The notes beneath the pieces were generated by a model, which was given only the letters and a program-made list of their open reading frames with translations, was not told where the DNA came from and did no database searches. This document shows, piece after piece, positions 15,225 to 23,757 of a stretch of 64,000 nucleotides of DNA (position 1 is the stretch's first letter; every line of letters starts with the position of its first letter). The translations under genes and the position numbers were made by a program. Location of the stretch: NCBI RefSeq assembly GCF_018863395.1, contig NZ_JAHKRR010000002.1, forward strand, positions 124,001 to 188,000, given 5' to 3'. The stretch is from Sinomicrobium weinanense. Lineage in GTDB: Bacteria; Bacteroidota; Bacteroidia; Flavobacteriales; Flavobacteriaceae.

Positions 15225-16076
15225 ATGGATTTGCATTTCCTGCATAAAAACCTGGAGACAAATTTTAAAGCCTCACACCACCGGGAAAAGGAATTCCTGA
15301 AGTTGTGGCATTACCATCCGGAATATGAACTGGTCTATATTTCCAAAGGCCGGGGTACGATATATGTCGGTGACTATATTGGCCCCTATCAACCGGGAAG
15401 CGTATTTTTGATCGGCGCTCACCTTCCGCATATGTTTGAGACTTTGAGCAGTTCATTTCCGGAAGAAGAAGACATATCCGAAGCCTACGTTATACATTTT
15501 GGCGAGGAATTCATCGGGGGATTTTCCGGAAACTCTGTTGAGTTTGGTTATATCCCCAACCTGATCAACCACGCTGTTACCGGGCTGTTTTTCCCGTTTC
15601 CCGGGAAAAAAGCCTGCAAGACCTTTAAAAAAACGGTAAACGGCAATATCCAGGAAAACACCCTGCACTTTCTGCGAATATTGTACCTGCTTCAACAAAA
15701 GAAAAAAGAACATCTGGCCACCCCGGCATGGATAAAACAATTTAATTCCGGCGATAAAAAACTGAACAAGGTACTTCAGTATATCATGCAACATTTCCAG
15801 GAAGAACTCTCCCTGGAGGAGATCGCTTCTTATGCAGGAATGAACAAAACGGCTTTTTGCCGGTATTTTAAATTAAAAACAGGAAAATCCTTTATAGAAT
15901 TCCTCAACGACCTGCGGATCGGTTTTGCCTGTAAATCTTTAATGGAAGAAAATGTTTCCAGATCCATTTCTGAGGTATGTTATGCCTCCGGATTTAACAG
16001 TCTTTCCTATTTTCACAGGATCTTTAAACGCAGCAAAGGCGTAGCGCCTTCGGAATATCGCGGAGGAACCGATTGA
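15225..16076 (+). CDS. AraC-family transcriptional regulator of the fucose operon
   Basis: I place the start at 15225, giving 283 residues. The longer frame opening at 15171 begins with TTG inside the predicted -7 element and would fall upstream of the transcript start. The N terminus is a cupin-like sensor domain (FLKLWHYHPEYELVYISKGRG). The C-terminal 100 residues are an AraC HTH pair: LSLEEIASYAGMNKTAFCRY, then ISEVCYASGFNSLSYFHRIF. It is divergent from the fucose genes and is the only regulator adjacent to them. By family behaviour it should sense L-fucose or a pathway intermediate and activate the uxaA-to-lutC operon. The inducer is inferred. Confidence 0.88.
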   Translation: MDLHFLHKNLETNFKASHHREKEFLKLWHYHPEYELVYISKGRGTIYVGDYIGPYQPGSVFLIGAHLPHMFETLSSSFPEEEDISEAYVIHFGEEFIGGFSGNSVEFGYIPNLINHAVTGLFFPFPGKKACKTFKKTVNGNIQENTLHFLRILYLLQQKKKEHLATPAWIKQFNSGDKKLNKVLQYIMQHFQEELSLEEIASYAGMNKTAFCRYFKLKTGKSFIEFLNDLRIGFACKSLMEENVSRSISEVCYASGFNSLSYFHRIFKRSKGVAPSEYRGGTD

Positions 16077-16115
16077 GATAGTTAAGGGCTATTTTTACAA
16101 AACCCTCAAAATGTT

Positions 16116-18284
16116 TTATTTGAACCGGAATACTCCTGCTTTTTCAAAGACCTCAAAAATATTGGCGATCACTTCCAGAGGGATTTCTATTTTATACTCG
16201 GCATATAATGCATCGCGAATATCTAAAACAGACTTCCGGCCATCGCTGTAACTGGCTATTACATCTTCAAACTGGTATATCCTCAACTCTCCTGCTTCGC
16301 GCTTTCGGAGTATATTCAATACTTTTTCTATTTCCTGTTCTATTTCCTCGTATTTACCGGAATATTCCTCACCGAGTATATCATAGGTAGAATAGAATGC
16401 ATTGAGTTCTTTGCCTTTTATCCGTACAGGAACTATTTTCTCCGCCTCTTTCTCCTTTGACGAAGATGCCCGGGGCGCTATGTCTTCACCTCCATTCAGG
16501 TTCTTTGCCAGGGCTTGTATATCGTTTAATATCAACTTTTCTTCCTGGTCATACAACACTATCTTTTCTTCTATAATTTTTTTGGTACTCCTGTCCCCGG
16601 AAAACAACAAACAAGATCTAAGAGCCTCTTTTTCTCTTTTGTAGGCATACTGAATGATCTTTGAAGAAAACCCGAGGTCGTTTTGAATATCGGATGAACC
16701 CAACAACAATTTTCTGGCTTCAAACTCATCATTTTTAAGTCGTCTTTTCCCGTACATTTCCACCAGGTTCATAATATCTGATACATTTGAAGAATCTCCA
16801 TAAGCTGTCATTATTACTGAGGCCAGCCCTATAAAGGCCACCCTGTGCAACTGTGTAGGATCTACTTTGTCCGGGGTGTCCTCGCTGGAGTGATAATAAT
16901 TGTCCGGCCAGGTACTATACGCAACTCCCGGAATACCAAAATCATTAAATATCTGATGGTCAGAACCCCTGGTATAGGAGTGCATCGATGCATTGATCTG
17001 GTTTCTGCTCCCGTTTACTGAAATGATCTGAAAATCCTTTCTCACGGGATACCTGTTGTTATTGTATTTATTCAGAAAGTCCACGATCGATGAGGAAAAG
17101 GCATTGATATAAGACGCATTCCAATCCGGGGTGTAGCTGATATTAAAAAATGAATTGGTTTTCTTCAGGTCCGCACCGAGCATATCCAGGTTAAGGTTTA
17201 AAATTCGCTTTTTATTCTCTTTAAAATGCCTGGAGAACCACGCTTTTGTACCTGTAAATTCGGGAACCCACAAAAAGCGTATGGTCCTCAGCGGCCGGCT
17301 TATCTTTTTCTGACGAATAAGATTGTTCAGGGTTCTGGCCACTTCCAATGACACGGCACTTCCCGAAGCGTTGTCGTTTGCTCCCGGCTTATAGTGATCT
17401 ATATGGGCCGTGATCACAATTTCTTCATCCGGATATTTCGAACCTTTTATAACCCCACTGACTACGCCAAAATCATCTGCCTGGGATTTCGTGTCTATAT
17501 CGACATAAAGCGTCATCTCTCCGTACTTTTTCAGGGATTCCCGCAACTCTTCAGCCCTGCGTTCGGATATCATAAAGGCAAAGTATTCTTTGGCCTTATC
17601 TTCGACCCTGGGTATACCCGCCCATCCTACCTGATCGGCAAAATCGCCTTGCAGGCGGTTGGATTTATCCCAGTAGGGAACAGAATAATGTGATATGATA
17701 CCAATAGCCCCTTTTTCCCAAACCGCTTTTTTTACAACACCGGAAGGATAATTAGAAGTAAGGACGATCTTTCCGGCAAGGTCTTTATCTTCATAATCTT
17801 TTTCTGTCCCGGCACCTATATCTATAAGTTTTGCCTTTGCCTTTTTAGAATAGCTGTTCCTTACCAGGGACATAGGCAGATCGGCATAGGATGTGATCTT
17901 GTAATTATAGGGTTTCAGTGACCAGAGCTCTCCTTTTTCTGCTATCCAGAACGATTGGGGGGTATCTCCAAAATAACTGGTTTTCCCGTCGGCAACATAT
18001 TTTTCAACTTCCACATCTTCCAACCGGAATTCCTGTGCTTTTTGCTTTACCCAGTCAACGGCATCATTATATTTCCCCGTATTTTGCTGACGGTCCCACA
18101 ATGAAATTTGTTGTACGTAATTATAAGCACGATCTCCGGAGCTGTGATGAATCAGTAATCTGGTTATGGAATCGTTCAATATCAGCCCGGTATCGGAACT
18201 TAGTTTATCTATTACACCACTTTTCTGGGCAAATAAGATACACCCGCTCAGTGTCAAAGCCACAAAGGAAATCAGTTTTTTCAT
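16116..18284 (-). CDS. Exported M28-family metallopeptidase with C-terminal extension
   Basis: The 722-residue protein starts with a signal peptide (MKKLISFVALTLSGCILFAQ). A PA-like domain (residues ~150-230) precedes an M28 zinc peptidase domain. That domain shows TAHIDHYKPGANDNASG (His and bridging Asp), WVPEFTGTKAW (Glu), NLDMLGADL (Asp) and YHSSEDTPDKVD (His), so the two-zinc site is complete. Residues after about 520 form a helical extension with no family I recognise. M28 enzymes are aminopeptidases or carboxypeptidases in the periplasm or outside the cell. It is convergent with the AraC gene (40 bp gap), has no operon partner and is unlikely to belong to the fucose module. Confidence 0.88.
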   Translation of the reverse strand: MKKLISFVALTLSGCILFAQKSGVIDKLSSDTGLILNDSITRLLIHHSSGDRAYNYVQQISLWDRQQNTGKYNDAVDWVKQKAQEFRLEDVEVEKYVADGKTSYFGDTPQSFWIAEKGELWSLKPYNYKITSYADLPMSLVRNSYSKKAKAKLIDIGAGTEKDYEDKDLAGKIVLTSNYPSGVVKKAVWEKGAIGIISHYSVPYWDKSNRLQGDFADQVGWAGIPRVEDKAKEYFAFMISERRAEELRESLKKYGEMTLYVDIDTKSQADDFGVVSGVIKGSKYPDEEIVITAHIDHYKPGANDNASGSAVSLEVARTLNNLIRQKKISRPLRTIRFLWVPEFTGTKAWFSRHFKENKKRILNLNLDMLGADLKKTNSFFNISYTPDWNASYINAFSSSIVDFLNKYNNNRYPVRKDFQIISVNGSRNQINASMHSYTRGSDHQIFNDFGIPGVAYSTWPDNYYHSSEDTPDKVDPTQLHRVAFIGLASVIMTAYGDSSNVSDIMNLVEMYGKRRLKNDEFEARKLLLGSSDIQNDLGFSSKIIQYAYKREKEALRSCLLFSGDRSTKKIIEEKIVLYDQEEKLILNDIQALAKNLNGGEDIAPRASSSKEKEAEKIVPVRIKGKELNAFYSTYDILGEEYSGKYEEIEQEIEKVLNILRKREAGELRIYQFEDVIASYSDGRKSVLDIRDALYAEYKIEIPLEVIANIFEVFEKAGVFRFK

Positions 18285-18451
18285 GGGATTGGAATTTAGG
18301 GTTGGTCAGGAATTTCGCCAATACGGCTTCACCTCCTTGAGTTGTTGTTTTTCAGTTATATTTTTCTGTAATTTTATTCAATCCTGTTCTAAGAATTTAG
18401 ACGATCTGCAATCAAAAGTGTTACAAAAATTAACAGCTCTTCCTTAATGAG

Positions 18452-20551
18452 TTATTTTTTCTGAAATTCCGCTTCTTCTATCAGATACAATCCGAACCGG
18501 ATCTTCCAATAAGGTATTTCTCCTTTGAAGTATTCGAAATACGGGCGCAGGGCTTCCGGATTTTCGAGGGCTTCCCGGGCCTTCCCTACGGCCTTGATCT
18601 CTCCGGATGAAATAAACTGGTCTATTTCTATTTTTTCTCCTTCTTCGTGCTTTTTTAGCAGGTGACTCAGTATCGTATCTGTTTTCAATTCCCGTTTTTT
18701 CGCTATTTCTTCAACGGTCAGTCCTTCCCGGTAAAGCATAAAGGTACGGTCTTGTGTGGGCAGTTGTTTTAACAATTCCTCCCGGTGTTCTGCTATGACC
18801 TTCAGAAAATGGCCTGCATATTTTTTCTTTTTCACCTCTCCTACTCCACTGACCTGGTCAAATTCGTCCTCATTGGCCGGTAACCTGGCCTCCATATCCT
18901 TCAGGGTAGCGTCACTGAAAACGATATATGCGGGGACATTTTCTTCTTGTGCAATAGCAGAGCGGAGTTTGCGCAATTTTCCAAACAGGGCATCATCCGG
19001 AGCTTCTTTTTCCCTTGACCTAGCGGTTTCTTTAACAGGTTGTACCAGGGTTGCCAGCTGTACTTTTTTACCTTCAAACAAAATTGCTTTGGCCAGTGGG
19101 GTCAATGCCAGGCGGCCGTTTTCGTGAAAACGAACCTCGAGTATTCCCTGGTTGATCATCTGAATGATATATTGCTGCAGGTCCCTCCATGAGATATCCT
19201 TTACGGTCCCATAGGTCTTTACCCGGTTGTACCCTTTTTCAAAAACAGCGGCATTTTGTGCGCCCCGGAGAACATCTGCCACCATGCCCAGAGCTTCCTC
19301 TTCTTTTAGCCGCGCTACGGCAGAACACACTTTCTGGGTAAGTACAGTACCGTCAAAATATTGTGGCGGATTTTTGCAAATATCACAATTCCCGCAATTT
19401 TCAGACAGGTGTTCCCCGAAGTAATTGAGCAAGGCTATCCGGCGACAGCTCAGGGCCTCTGCAAATTGCTGCATACGTTCGAGTTTGGCCAGTTGAAATT
19501 CCCGTGTAGGCGAATCATCCATGAACTTTCGCAACTGTACCACATCAGCGAAGCTATAAAACAACAAAGTATGTGCCGGGAGTCCATCACGCCCGCTACG
19601 GCCTATCTCCTGGTAATATCCCTCTATGTTTTTGGGCATATTATAGTGAATGACCCAACGGACATTACTCTTGTCTATCCCCATACCAAAGGCGATGGTA
19701 GCCACCACTATGGAAACCCGGTCATGAATAAAATCTTCCTGAACACTTGTTCGCTTTTCAGGAGACATTCCGGCGTGATATGCCCTGGCTTCATAACCAT
19801 TTTGCTGCAACTTTGTTGCCAGTTTTTCTGTTCCTTTACGACTGAGGCAATAGATAATGCCACTCTCTTCCTGACGGGCACGCAAAAAATCCAGTATTTG
19901 CCGGATACGATTATTTCCCGGCCGGACATCGAGATAAAGGTTTTTCCGGTCAAAGGAGGCAATGTGCTGCGAGGCTTCGGGGATGTTCAATTGGTGTAGT
20001 ATGTCTTCTCTTGTAGCCTGGTCTGCCGTAGCTGTAAAGCCCACCACCGGGGTTTCCGGAAGTATTTCTTTCAGGTTTCCCAAACGGGTATATGCCGGAC
20101 GGAAATCATGCCCCCAGGCAGATATGCAATGGGCTTCATCCACAGCTACCAGATTTATGGTAACACCAGTGAGCAGGGGAATTAACTGCGGAAGGCTCTC
20201 CGGGGCCACGTACAACAATTTCAATCGCTGCTCCCGGAGTCCGGACAGCACCAAAGACTGTTCATCGGGTGACTGGACACTGTTGTAATAAGCAGCTTCT
20301 ATACCATTGGCCCGCAGGGCATCTACCTGGTCTTTCATCAGTGCTATAAGCGGTGATATAACCACAGCCATGCCTGGCATCATTAAAGCCGGTAACTGGA
20401 AACACAGGGATTTTCCTCCTCCCGTCGGCATTACGGCAAGTACATCTTTTCCTCCGAGTATTTCGGTAATGATACGTTCCTGATTGGGACGAAAACTGTC
20501 ATATCCGAAATGTGTTTTCAGAACTTGTAAAATATTATTTGTATCGATCAT
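18452..20551 (-). CDS. recQ: ATP-dependent DNA helicase RecQ
   Basis: The 699-residue protein has the helicase core with Walker A (MPTGGGKSLCFQLPA near residue 40) and DEAH box (VDEAHCISAWGHDFRP). Motif VI is QEIGRSGRDG. The RQC domain carries zinc-binding cysteines (CRRIALLNYF, then CGNCDIC). An HRDC domain (residues ~515-590) and a C-terminal helix-turn-helix (TVEEIAKKRELKTDTILSHL) follow. RecQ unwinds 3'-to-5' in recombination and repair. A GTGAGAAGG repeat lies right against its start codon, so its 5' leader contains that repeat. Confidence 0.96.
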   Translation of the reverse strand: MIDTNNILQVLKTHFGYDSFRPNQERIITEILGGKDVLAVMPTGGGKSLCFQLPALMMPGMAVVISPLIALMKDQVDALRANGIEAAYYNSVQSPDEQSLVLSGLREQRLKLLYVAPESLPQLIPLLTGVTINLVAVDEAHCISAWGHDFRPAYTRLGNLKEILPETPVVGFTATADQATREDILHQLNIPEASQHIASFDRKNLYLDVRPGNNRIRQILDFLRARQEESGIIYCLSRKGTEKLATKLQQNGYEARAYHAGMSPEKRTSVQEDFIHDRVSIVVATIAFGMGIDKSNVRWVIHYNMPKNIEGYYQEIGRSGRDGLPAHTLLFYSFADVVQLRKFMDDSPTREFQLAKLERMQQFAEALSCRRIALLNYFGEHLSENCGNCDICKNPPQYFDGTVLTQKVCSAVARLKEEEALGMVADVLRGAQNAAVFEKGYNRVKTYGTVKDISWRDLQQYIIQMINQGILEVRFHENGRLALTPLAKAILFEGKKVQLATLVQPVKETARSREKEAPDDALFGKLRKLRSAIAQEENVPAYIVFSDATLKDMEARLPANEDEFDQVSGVGEVKKKKYAGHFLKVIAEHREELLKQLPTQDRTFMLYREGLTVEEIAKKRELKTDTILSHLLKKHEEGEKIEIDQFISSGEIKAVGKAREALENPEALRPYFEYFKGEIPYWKIRFGLYLIEEAEFQKK

Positions 20552-20603
20552 AATGTGAGAAGATGAGAAGGTGAGAAAGTGAGAGGATTAGAATGTGAAA
20601 GGG
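20552..20603. repeat. GTGAGAAGG simple repeat (family A, copy 2)
   Basis: Tandem GTGAGAAGATGAGAAGG and GTGAGAAAGTGAGAGG units begin within a few bases of the recQ start codon and lie in its 5' leader. They match the arms at 11455-11568 and 30801-30838. No mirrored arm is obvious here. Confidence 0.7.
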
Positions 20604-20618
20604 TGGAATATGTTAATT

Positions 20619-20882
20619 CTATCCGAAGAATTTATAAAAGGACATTAAGGTGGTCATCACAACAAAAACGATACTAATAACCCAAAGCAAAGTCTTAAAC
20701 TGGATGTCCAACTTTTTTTCTAAAAGATCCATTCTGCTTTCCAAACGGTTTTCTATATTTTCAATTTTGTGAAGCACCTTCTCCATGTCGCTGTCGGTTT
20801 TCATTTCGATCAGTGCTAAGATAGGATTTTTTAGCCTCCTTGGCAACTTTTCTGCCTGTTCGTTAAGGTCGGTGATCTTCAT
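20619..20882 (-). CDS. Small coiled-coil protein with C-terminal membrane anchor
   Basis: The 87-residue protein has an amphipathic, charged region with a predicted coiled coil (residues ~33-62, KVLHKIENIENRLESRMDLL). One hydrophobic segment near the C terminus (LLWVISIVFVVMTTLMSFY) makes it tail-anchored in the inner membrane. I do not recognise a family with confidence; it resembles small Bap31- or CCDC90-like coiled-coil proteins. It sits between ssb and recQ on the same strand. The ATG is preceded by A-rich sequence without a strong Shine-Dalgarno, which is normal in Bacteroidetes. Confidence 0.7.
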   Translation of the reverse strand: MKITDLNEQAEKLPRRLKNPILALIEMKTDSDMEKVLHKIENIENRLESRMDLLEKKLDIQFKTLLWVISIVFVVMTTLMSFYKFFG

Positions 20883-20928
20883 TTTTAAACACTTAAAAGT
20901 TCACACAGATACAAGAAACTGATTTAAA

Positions 20929-20960
20929 CCCCAGATTCCAGAGTTTTCTGGAATCTGGGG
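20929..20960 (-). terminator. Hairpin terminator downstream of ssb
   Basis: A perfect 14-bp stem (20929-20942 with 20947-20960) has a 4-base loop. On the minus strand it follows the ssb stop by about 22 bases and is followed by TTTAAAT. The U-run is weak, so it could be an attenuator rather than a full terminator. Confidence 0.65.
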
Positions 20961-20982
20961 CTCCTGATCTGACATTTCCTTA

Positions 20983-21315
20983 TCATTTGCCCAACAACAA
21001 CATTTCGTGACAGAGAATTTCCGTGATATAGCGCCTGTTCCCCTTTTCATCTTCCCAGGACCTTGTGGTCAGTTTACCTTCTACGGCAATTTCCTTTCCC
21101 TTCTCTACATAGTTTTCCACTACATTGATCAGGCTGCCACGGACCACTATGTTGTGCCAGTAGGTCCGCTCTACCTTTTCTCCGTTCTTGTTCTTATAAT
21201 TATCGTTGGTGGCCAGGGAGAACCGGGCTATCTTGCTCCCGTCTTCAAAATTGATAAATTCGGGATCATGACCCAATCTTCCAATGAGTTGCACCTTGTT
21301 TCTAATGGCGTTCAT
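20983..21315 (-). CDS. ssb: Single-stranded DNA-binding protein, short form
   Basis: The 110-residue protein is one OB-fold of the SSB family, from RNKVQLIGRLGHDPEF at the N terminus to WEDEKGNRRYITEILC near the end. It binds single-stranded DNA in replication and repair. The protein stops right after the OB-fold. The glycine-rich linker and acidic DDDIPF-like tip that recruit partner proteins in standard SSBs are absent. Bacteroidetes often carry such short paralogues beside a full-length copy, so this is probably accessory. A minus-strand TAAGTTTG at 21382-21375 is a likely -7 element. recQ lies nearby but is separated by the hairpin. Confidence 0.92.
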   Translation of the reverse strand: MNAIRNKVQLIGRLGHDPEFINFEDGSKIARFSLATNDNYKNKNGEKVERTYWHNIVVRGSLINVVENYVEKGKEIAVEGKLTTRSWEDEKGNRRYITEILCHEMLLLGK

Positions 21316-21839
21316 AATACTAAAATTTTAAGGTTAAACAGTTATTACAATCGGACTTGAAAAATCCAACAGGGCAAACTTAAACCCCCAATAGCTGTTT
21401 ATCCGGTTGTTAAACGATTACTTTCGTTTGTAAACGGTTGTAAATGATTGTAATTAATTAAAAACGAATATAATACTGATTACCATAAAATTACAAAACA
21501 CCTCGCGAAACATTTTTTTTAGCTGTTTTTTTAAATTTTCCGGAATAACACCTTGCAGCCGATAAAATTTGTTCTTGTGCCGAAAAATTCAGCCACAAAG
21601 TTTGCCAGGGTTAGGTAAAGGAATTTAAAGTACCAGTAAACCTTATATTGTTCATCTGAATACCACAGATACAGATTTCTACCGGCTTATATCTTTTAAG
21701 GATGTTTTTCCATTTTTTCTTCCTGCAAAAAAGCAAAAAACGGGGATATACTATGGTGGAAATAATATCAGGTAAAAAATGCTGTCCGAAAGAAACTTTT
21801 TGTTCAAAATACACAGTAGGGGTACATCATTCAATACCG
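21316..21839. other. AT-rich intergenic region upstream of ssb and downstream of panE
   Basis: This stretch of about 520 bases shows no convincing gene. The only frame, 67 codons on the minus strand at 21611-21814, has low-complexity content and no family likeness. Near the right side of ssb there is a TAAGTTTG on the minus strand (21382-21375), a fair -7 element for ssb. The rest is AT-rich with no clear palindrome. Confidence 0.5.
21375..21382 (-). promoter_or_regulatory. Probable ssb -7 promoter element
   Basis: Minus-strand TAAGTTTG fits TAnnTTTG. It lies about 60 bases before the ssb start codon. A matching -33 TTTG was not found at the expected distance, so confidence is moderate. Confidence 0.45.
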
Positions 21840-22766
21840 CTATTCTGTTCTGGCTTTCAATTCCATAGGCCGTAAACATTCATAGATCATTTCATTTACA
21901 GGGGTGGGAACACCGAGTTCTTTACCTTGTTTTACGATATAGCCGTTAAAATTTTCCAGTTCGGATGGTCTTCCGTCCATGATATCGCGCTGGGTCGAGG
22001 CCGTGGTCCCGGCAGGCTGGGTATTAATAATCTCAAACGCCTTTTGAACATGGCTTTCATCCAGCGGAATATTTTTGGCAAGGGCCACTGCTTTGATCTC
22101 CGCTGCGGTTTGCTGCATCACTCTGTATAAATAATCACTTTCGCGAATTTTGTCGATAGGGACCCTGGTCAATCCGCCAATTCCACTGATGGTTGCAATA
22201 AAGAGAAACTTTTTCCAGACCTCGAGCTGAATGTTTTCGGGGTTTGTATTCGTAATCTCCGCCCTGTTAAAAATGTCTGTCAAACGGTTTATCCGGTTGG
22301 TTTTTGAATTATCGGTCTCGCCAAAAGTGATACGCGGTTCAAAGGAAACATGTTTGATCTTCCCCGGTTTTTCCACAAAACTGATCAAATGACACAGCCC
22401 TGCCAGAACATTTTTTTTCGGAAGAATCTCGCATAGTTTTTCGGCATTGTCGGCACCGTTCTGTAAAGGCAACACCATGGTTTCCGGGCCCAAGACAGGT
22501 TTTAGCTGTTCCGCCACCTCAGGGATCTGCCAGGATTTTACGGCCAGGATCACCAGTTCGGGAGTAGAAACTTCCGTTAAGTCATCGGTAACAAGTTTAG
22601 GGCTAACCTTAAAGTTACCATTAATACTTTCTACTTCCAGACCATGTTGCCGAATCGCTTCGAGGTGTTTTCCACGGGCAATCATGGTTACGGGATAGCC
22701 TGCTTTTGCCAGGCGGCCACCGAAATAGCCGCCCACACCACCAATACCAAAAACCAGTATTTCCAT
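21840..22766 (-). CDS. panE: 2-dehydropantoate 2-reductase family protein
   Basis: The 308-residue protein has the N-terminal NADP-binding motif FGIGGVGGYFGGRLA and the C-terminal ApbA/PanE domain. The segment EVWKKFLFIATISGIGGLTRV carries the catalytic lysine region, followed by TQRDIMDGRPSELENFNGYI. PanE reduces ketopantoate to pantoate in coenzyme A synthesis. The family also contains other ketoacid reductases, so the substrate is likely but not certain. It is a stand-alone gene divergent from the methyltransferase gene, with about 270 bp between them. Confidence 0.88.
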   Translation of the reverse strand: MEILVFGIGGVGGYFGGRLAKAGYPVTMIARGKHLEAIRQHGLEVESINGNFKVSPKLVTDDLTEVSTPELVILAVKSWQIPEVAEQLKPVLGPETMVLPLQNGADNAEKLCEILPKKNVLAGLCHLISFVEKPGKIKHVSFEPRITFGETDNSKTNRINRLTDIFNRAEITNTNPENIQLEVWKKFLFIATISGIGGLTRVPIDKIRESDYLYRVMQQTAAEIKAVALAKNIPLDESHVQKAFEIINTQPAGTTASTQRDIMDGRPSELENFNGYIVKQGKELGVPTPVNEMIYECLRPMELKARTE

Positions 22767-23040
22767 TTCAATCGTTTATTGATTTCGTTTTGCGTAAAAT
22801 TAAAAATTATCACTGGAAAATTCATGGATGTTGTCCGGATGTTGATATCCGGGATTTATTGATGCCTGTCAAGGCAAAGGCTCAATTTTCTTTTTATTGC
22901 ATTGGTATAAAAACACTCATGTACAGGTTTCTCCCCATTACCGGAGAAAGCAATGACCTCTTTCACCCGGCCTTTTTGCCCTTCCCGTCCTTTTTCCGTA
23001 TATTTAATTAGTTGTAAAACAGGTAAAATCATAGTCGATC

Positions 23041-23736
23041 ATGAAAAAAGCTGCCACGGTTCTTTGGTGTAGCCTGCTCTTTTTTCTTCATTCTTATGCG
23101 CAGGACACTTATTCTGAAAAACGCAAACAAATGGTAGAAAGTCAACTCATAACCAGAGGGATCAAGGACAAAGCTACCCTGAATGCCATGCGCACCGTGG
23201 AACGCCACCAGTTGGTACCCGGAACGCAAACACGGTATGCATATGAAGACAGGCCCCTGCCTATCGGTTACGGGCAAACGATATCCCAGCCCTATATCGT
23301 AGCCTATATGACCGAAACCATCCGTCCCGAGGCGGGAATGAAAATCCTGGAGATCGGCACAGGCTCGGGCTATCAGGCAGCGATACTGGCAGAGATCGTA
23401 GACCGGGTATATACTGTAGAGATCGTAGACTCCCTGGGCAGGCGTGCCCAGAAAAAACTTCGCGATCTGGGGTATAAAAATATCCATGTAAAACTGGGGG
23501 ACGGCTACTTCGGCTGGGAAGAACACGCGCCTTTCGATGCCATAATCGTAACCGCAGCAACAGAATACATTCCCCCTCCCCTCATGGAGCAACTGAAAGA
23601 GGACGGAAAAATGGTGATCCCGGTCGGCGCTCCTTTTACGGCACAGTACCTTATGCTGGTGAAAAAAAAGAATGGAAAAATAAAAACCCAAAAACTTCTC
23701 CCCGTAAGATTCGTCCCGTTTACAAGAAGCGACTAA
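23041..23736 (+). CDS. pcm: Exported protein-L-isoaspartate O-methyltransferase
   Basis: The 231-residue protein has a signal peptide (cleavage near LHSYAQ) before a complete PCMT domain. The domain shows ILEIGTGSGYQAAILAE (SAM-binding motif I) near residue 104, LGDGYFGWEEHAPFDAIIVTA and PVGAPFTAQYLMLV. The enzyme family methylates isoaspartyl residues so damaged proteins can be repaired, and it is normally cytosolic. Here the signal peptide points to the periplasm, a pattern seen in some Bacteroidetes. It is followed after 21 bp by a membrane spermidine-synthase-like gene, making a likely operon. The source of SAM outside the cytoplasm is an open question. Confidence 0.88.
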   Translation: MKKAATVLWCSLLFFLHSYAQDTYSEKRKQMVESQLITRGIKDKATLNAMRTVERHQLVPGTQTRYAYEDRPLPIGYGQTISQPYIVAYMTETIRPEAGMKILEIGTGSGYQAAILAEIVDRVYTVEIVDSLGRRAQKKLRDLGYKNIHVKLGDGYFGWEEHAPFDAIIVTAATEYIPPPLMEQLKEDGKMVIPVGAPFTAQYLMLVKKKNGKIKTQKLLPVRFVPFTRSD

Positions 23737-23757
23737 CCTGAAAAAGACACTCCCGGT

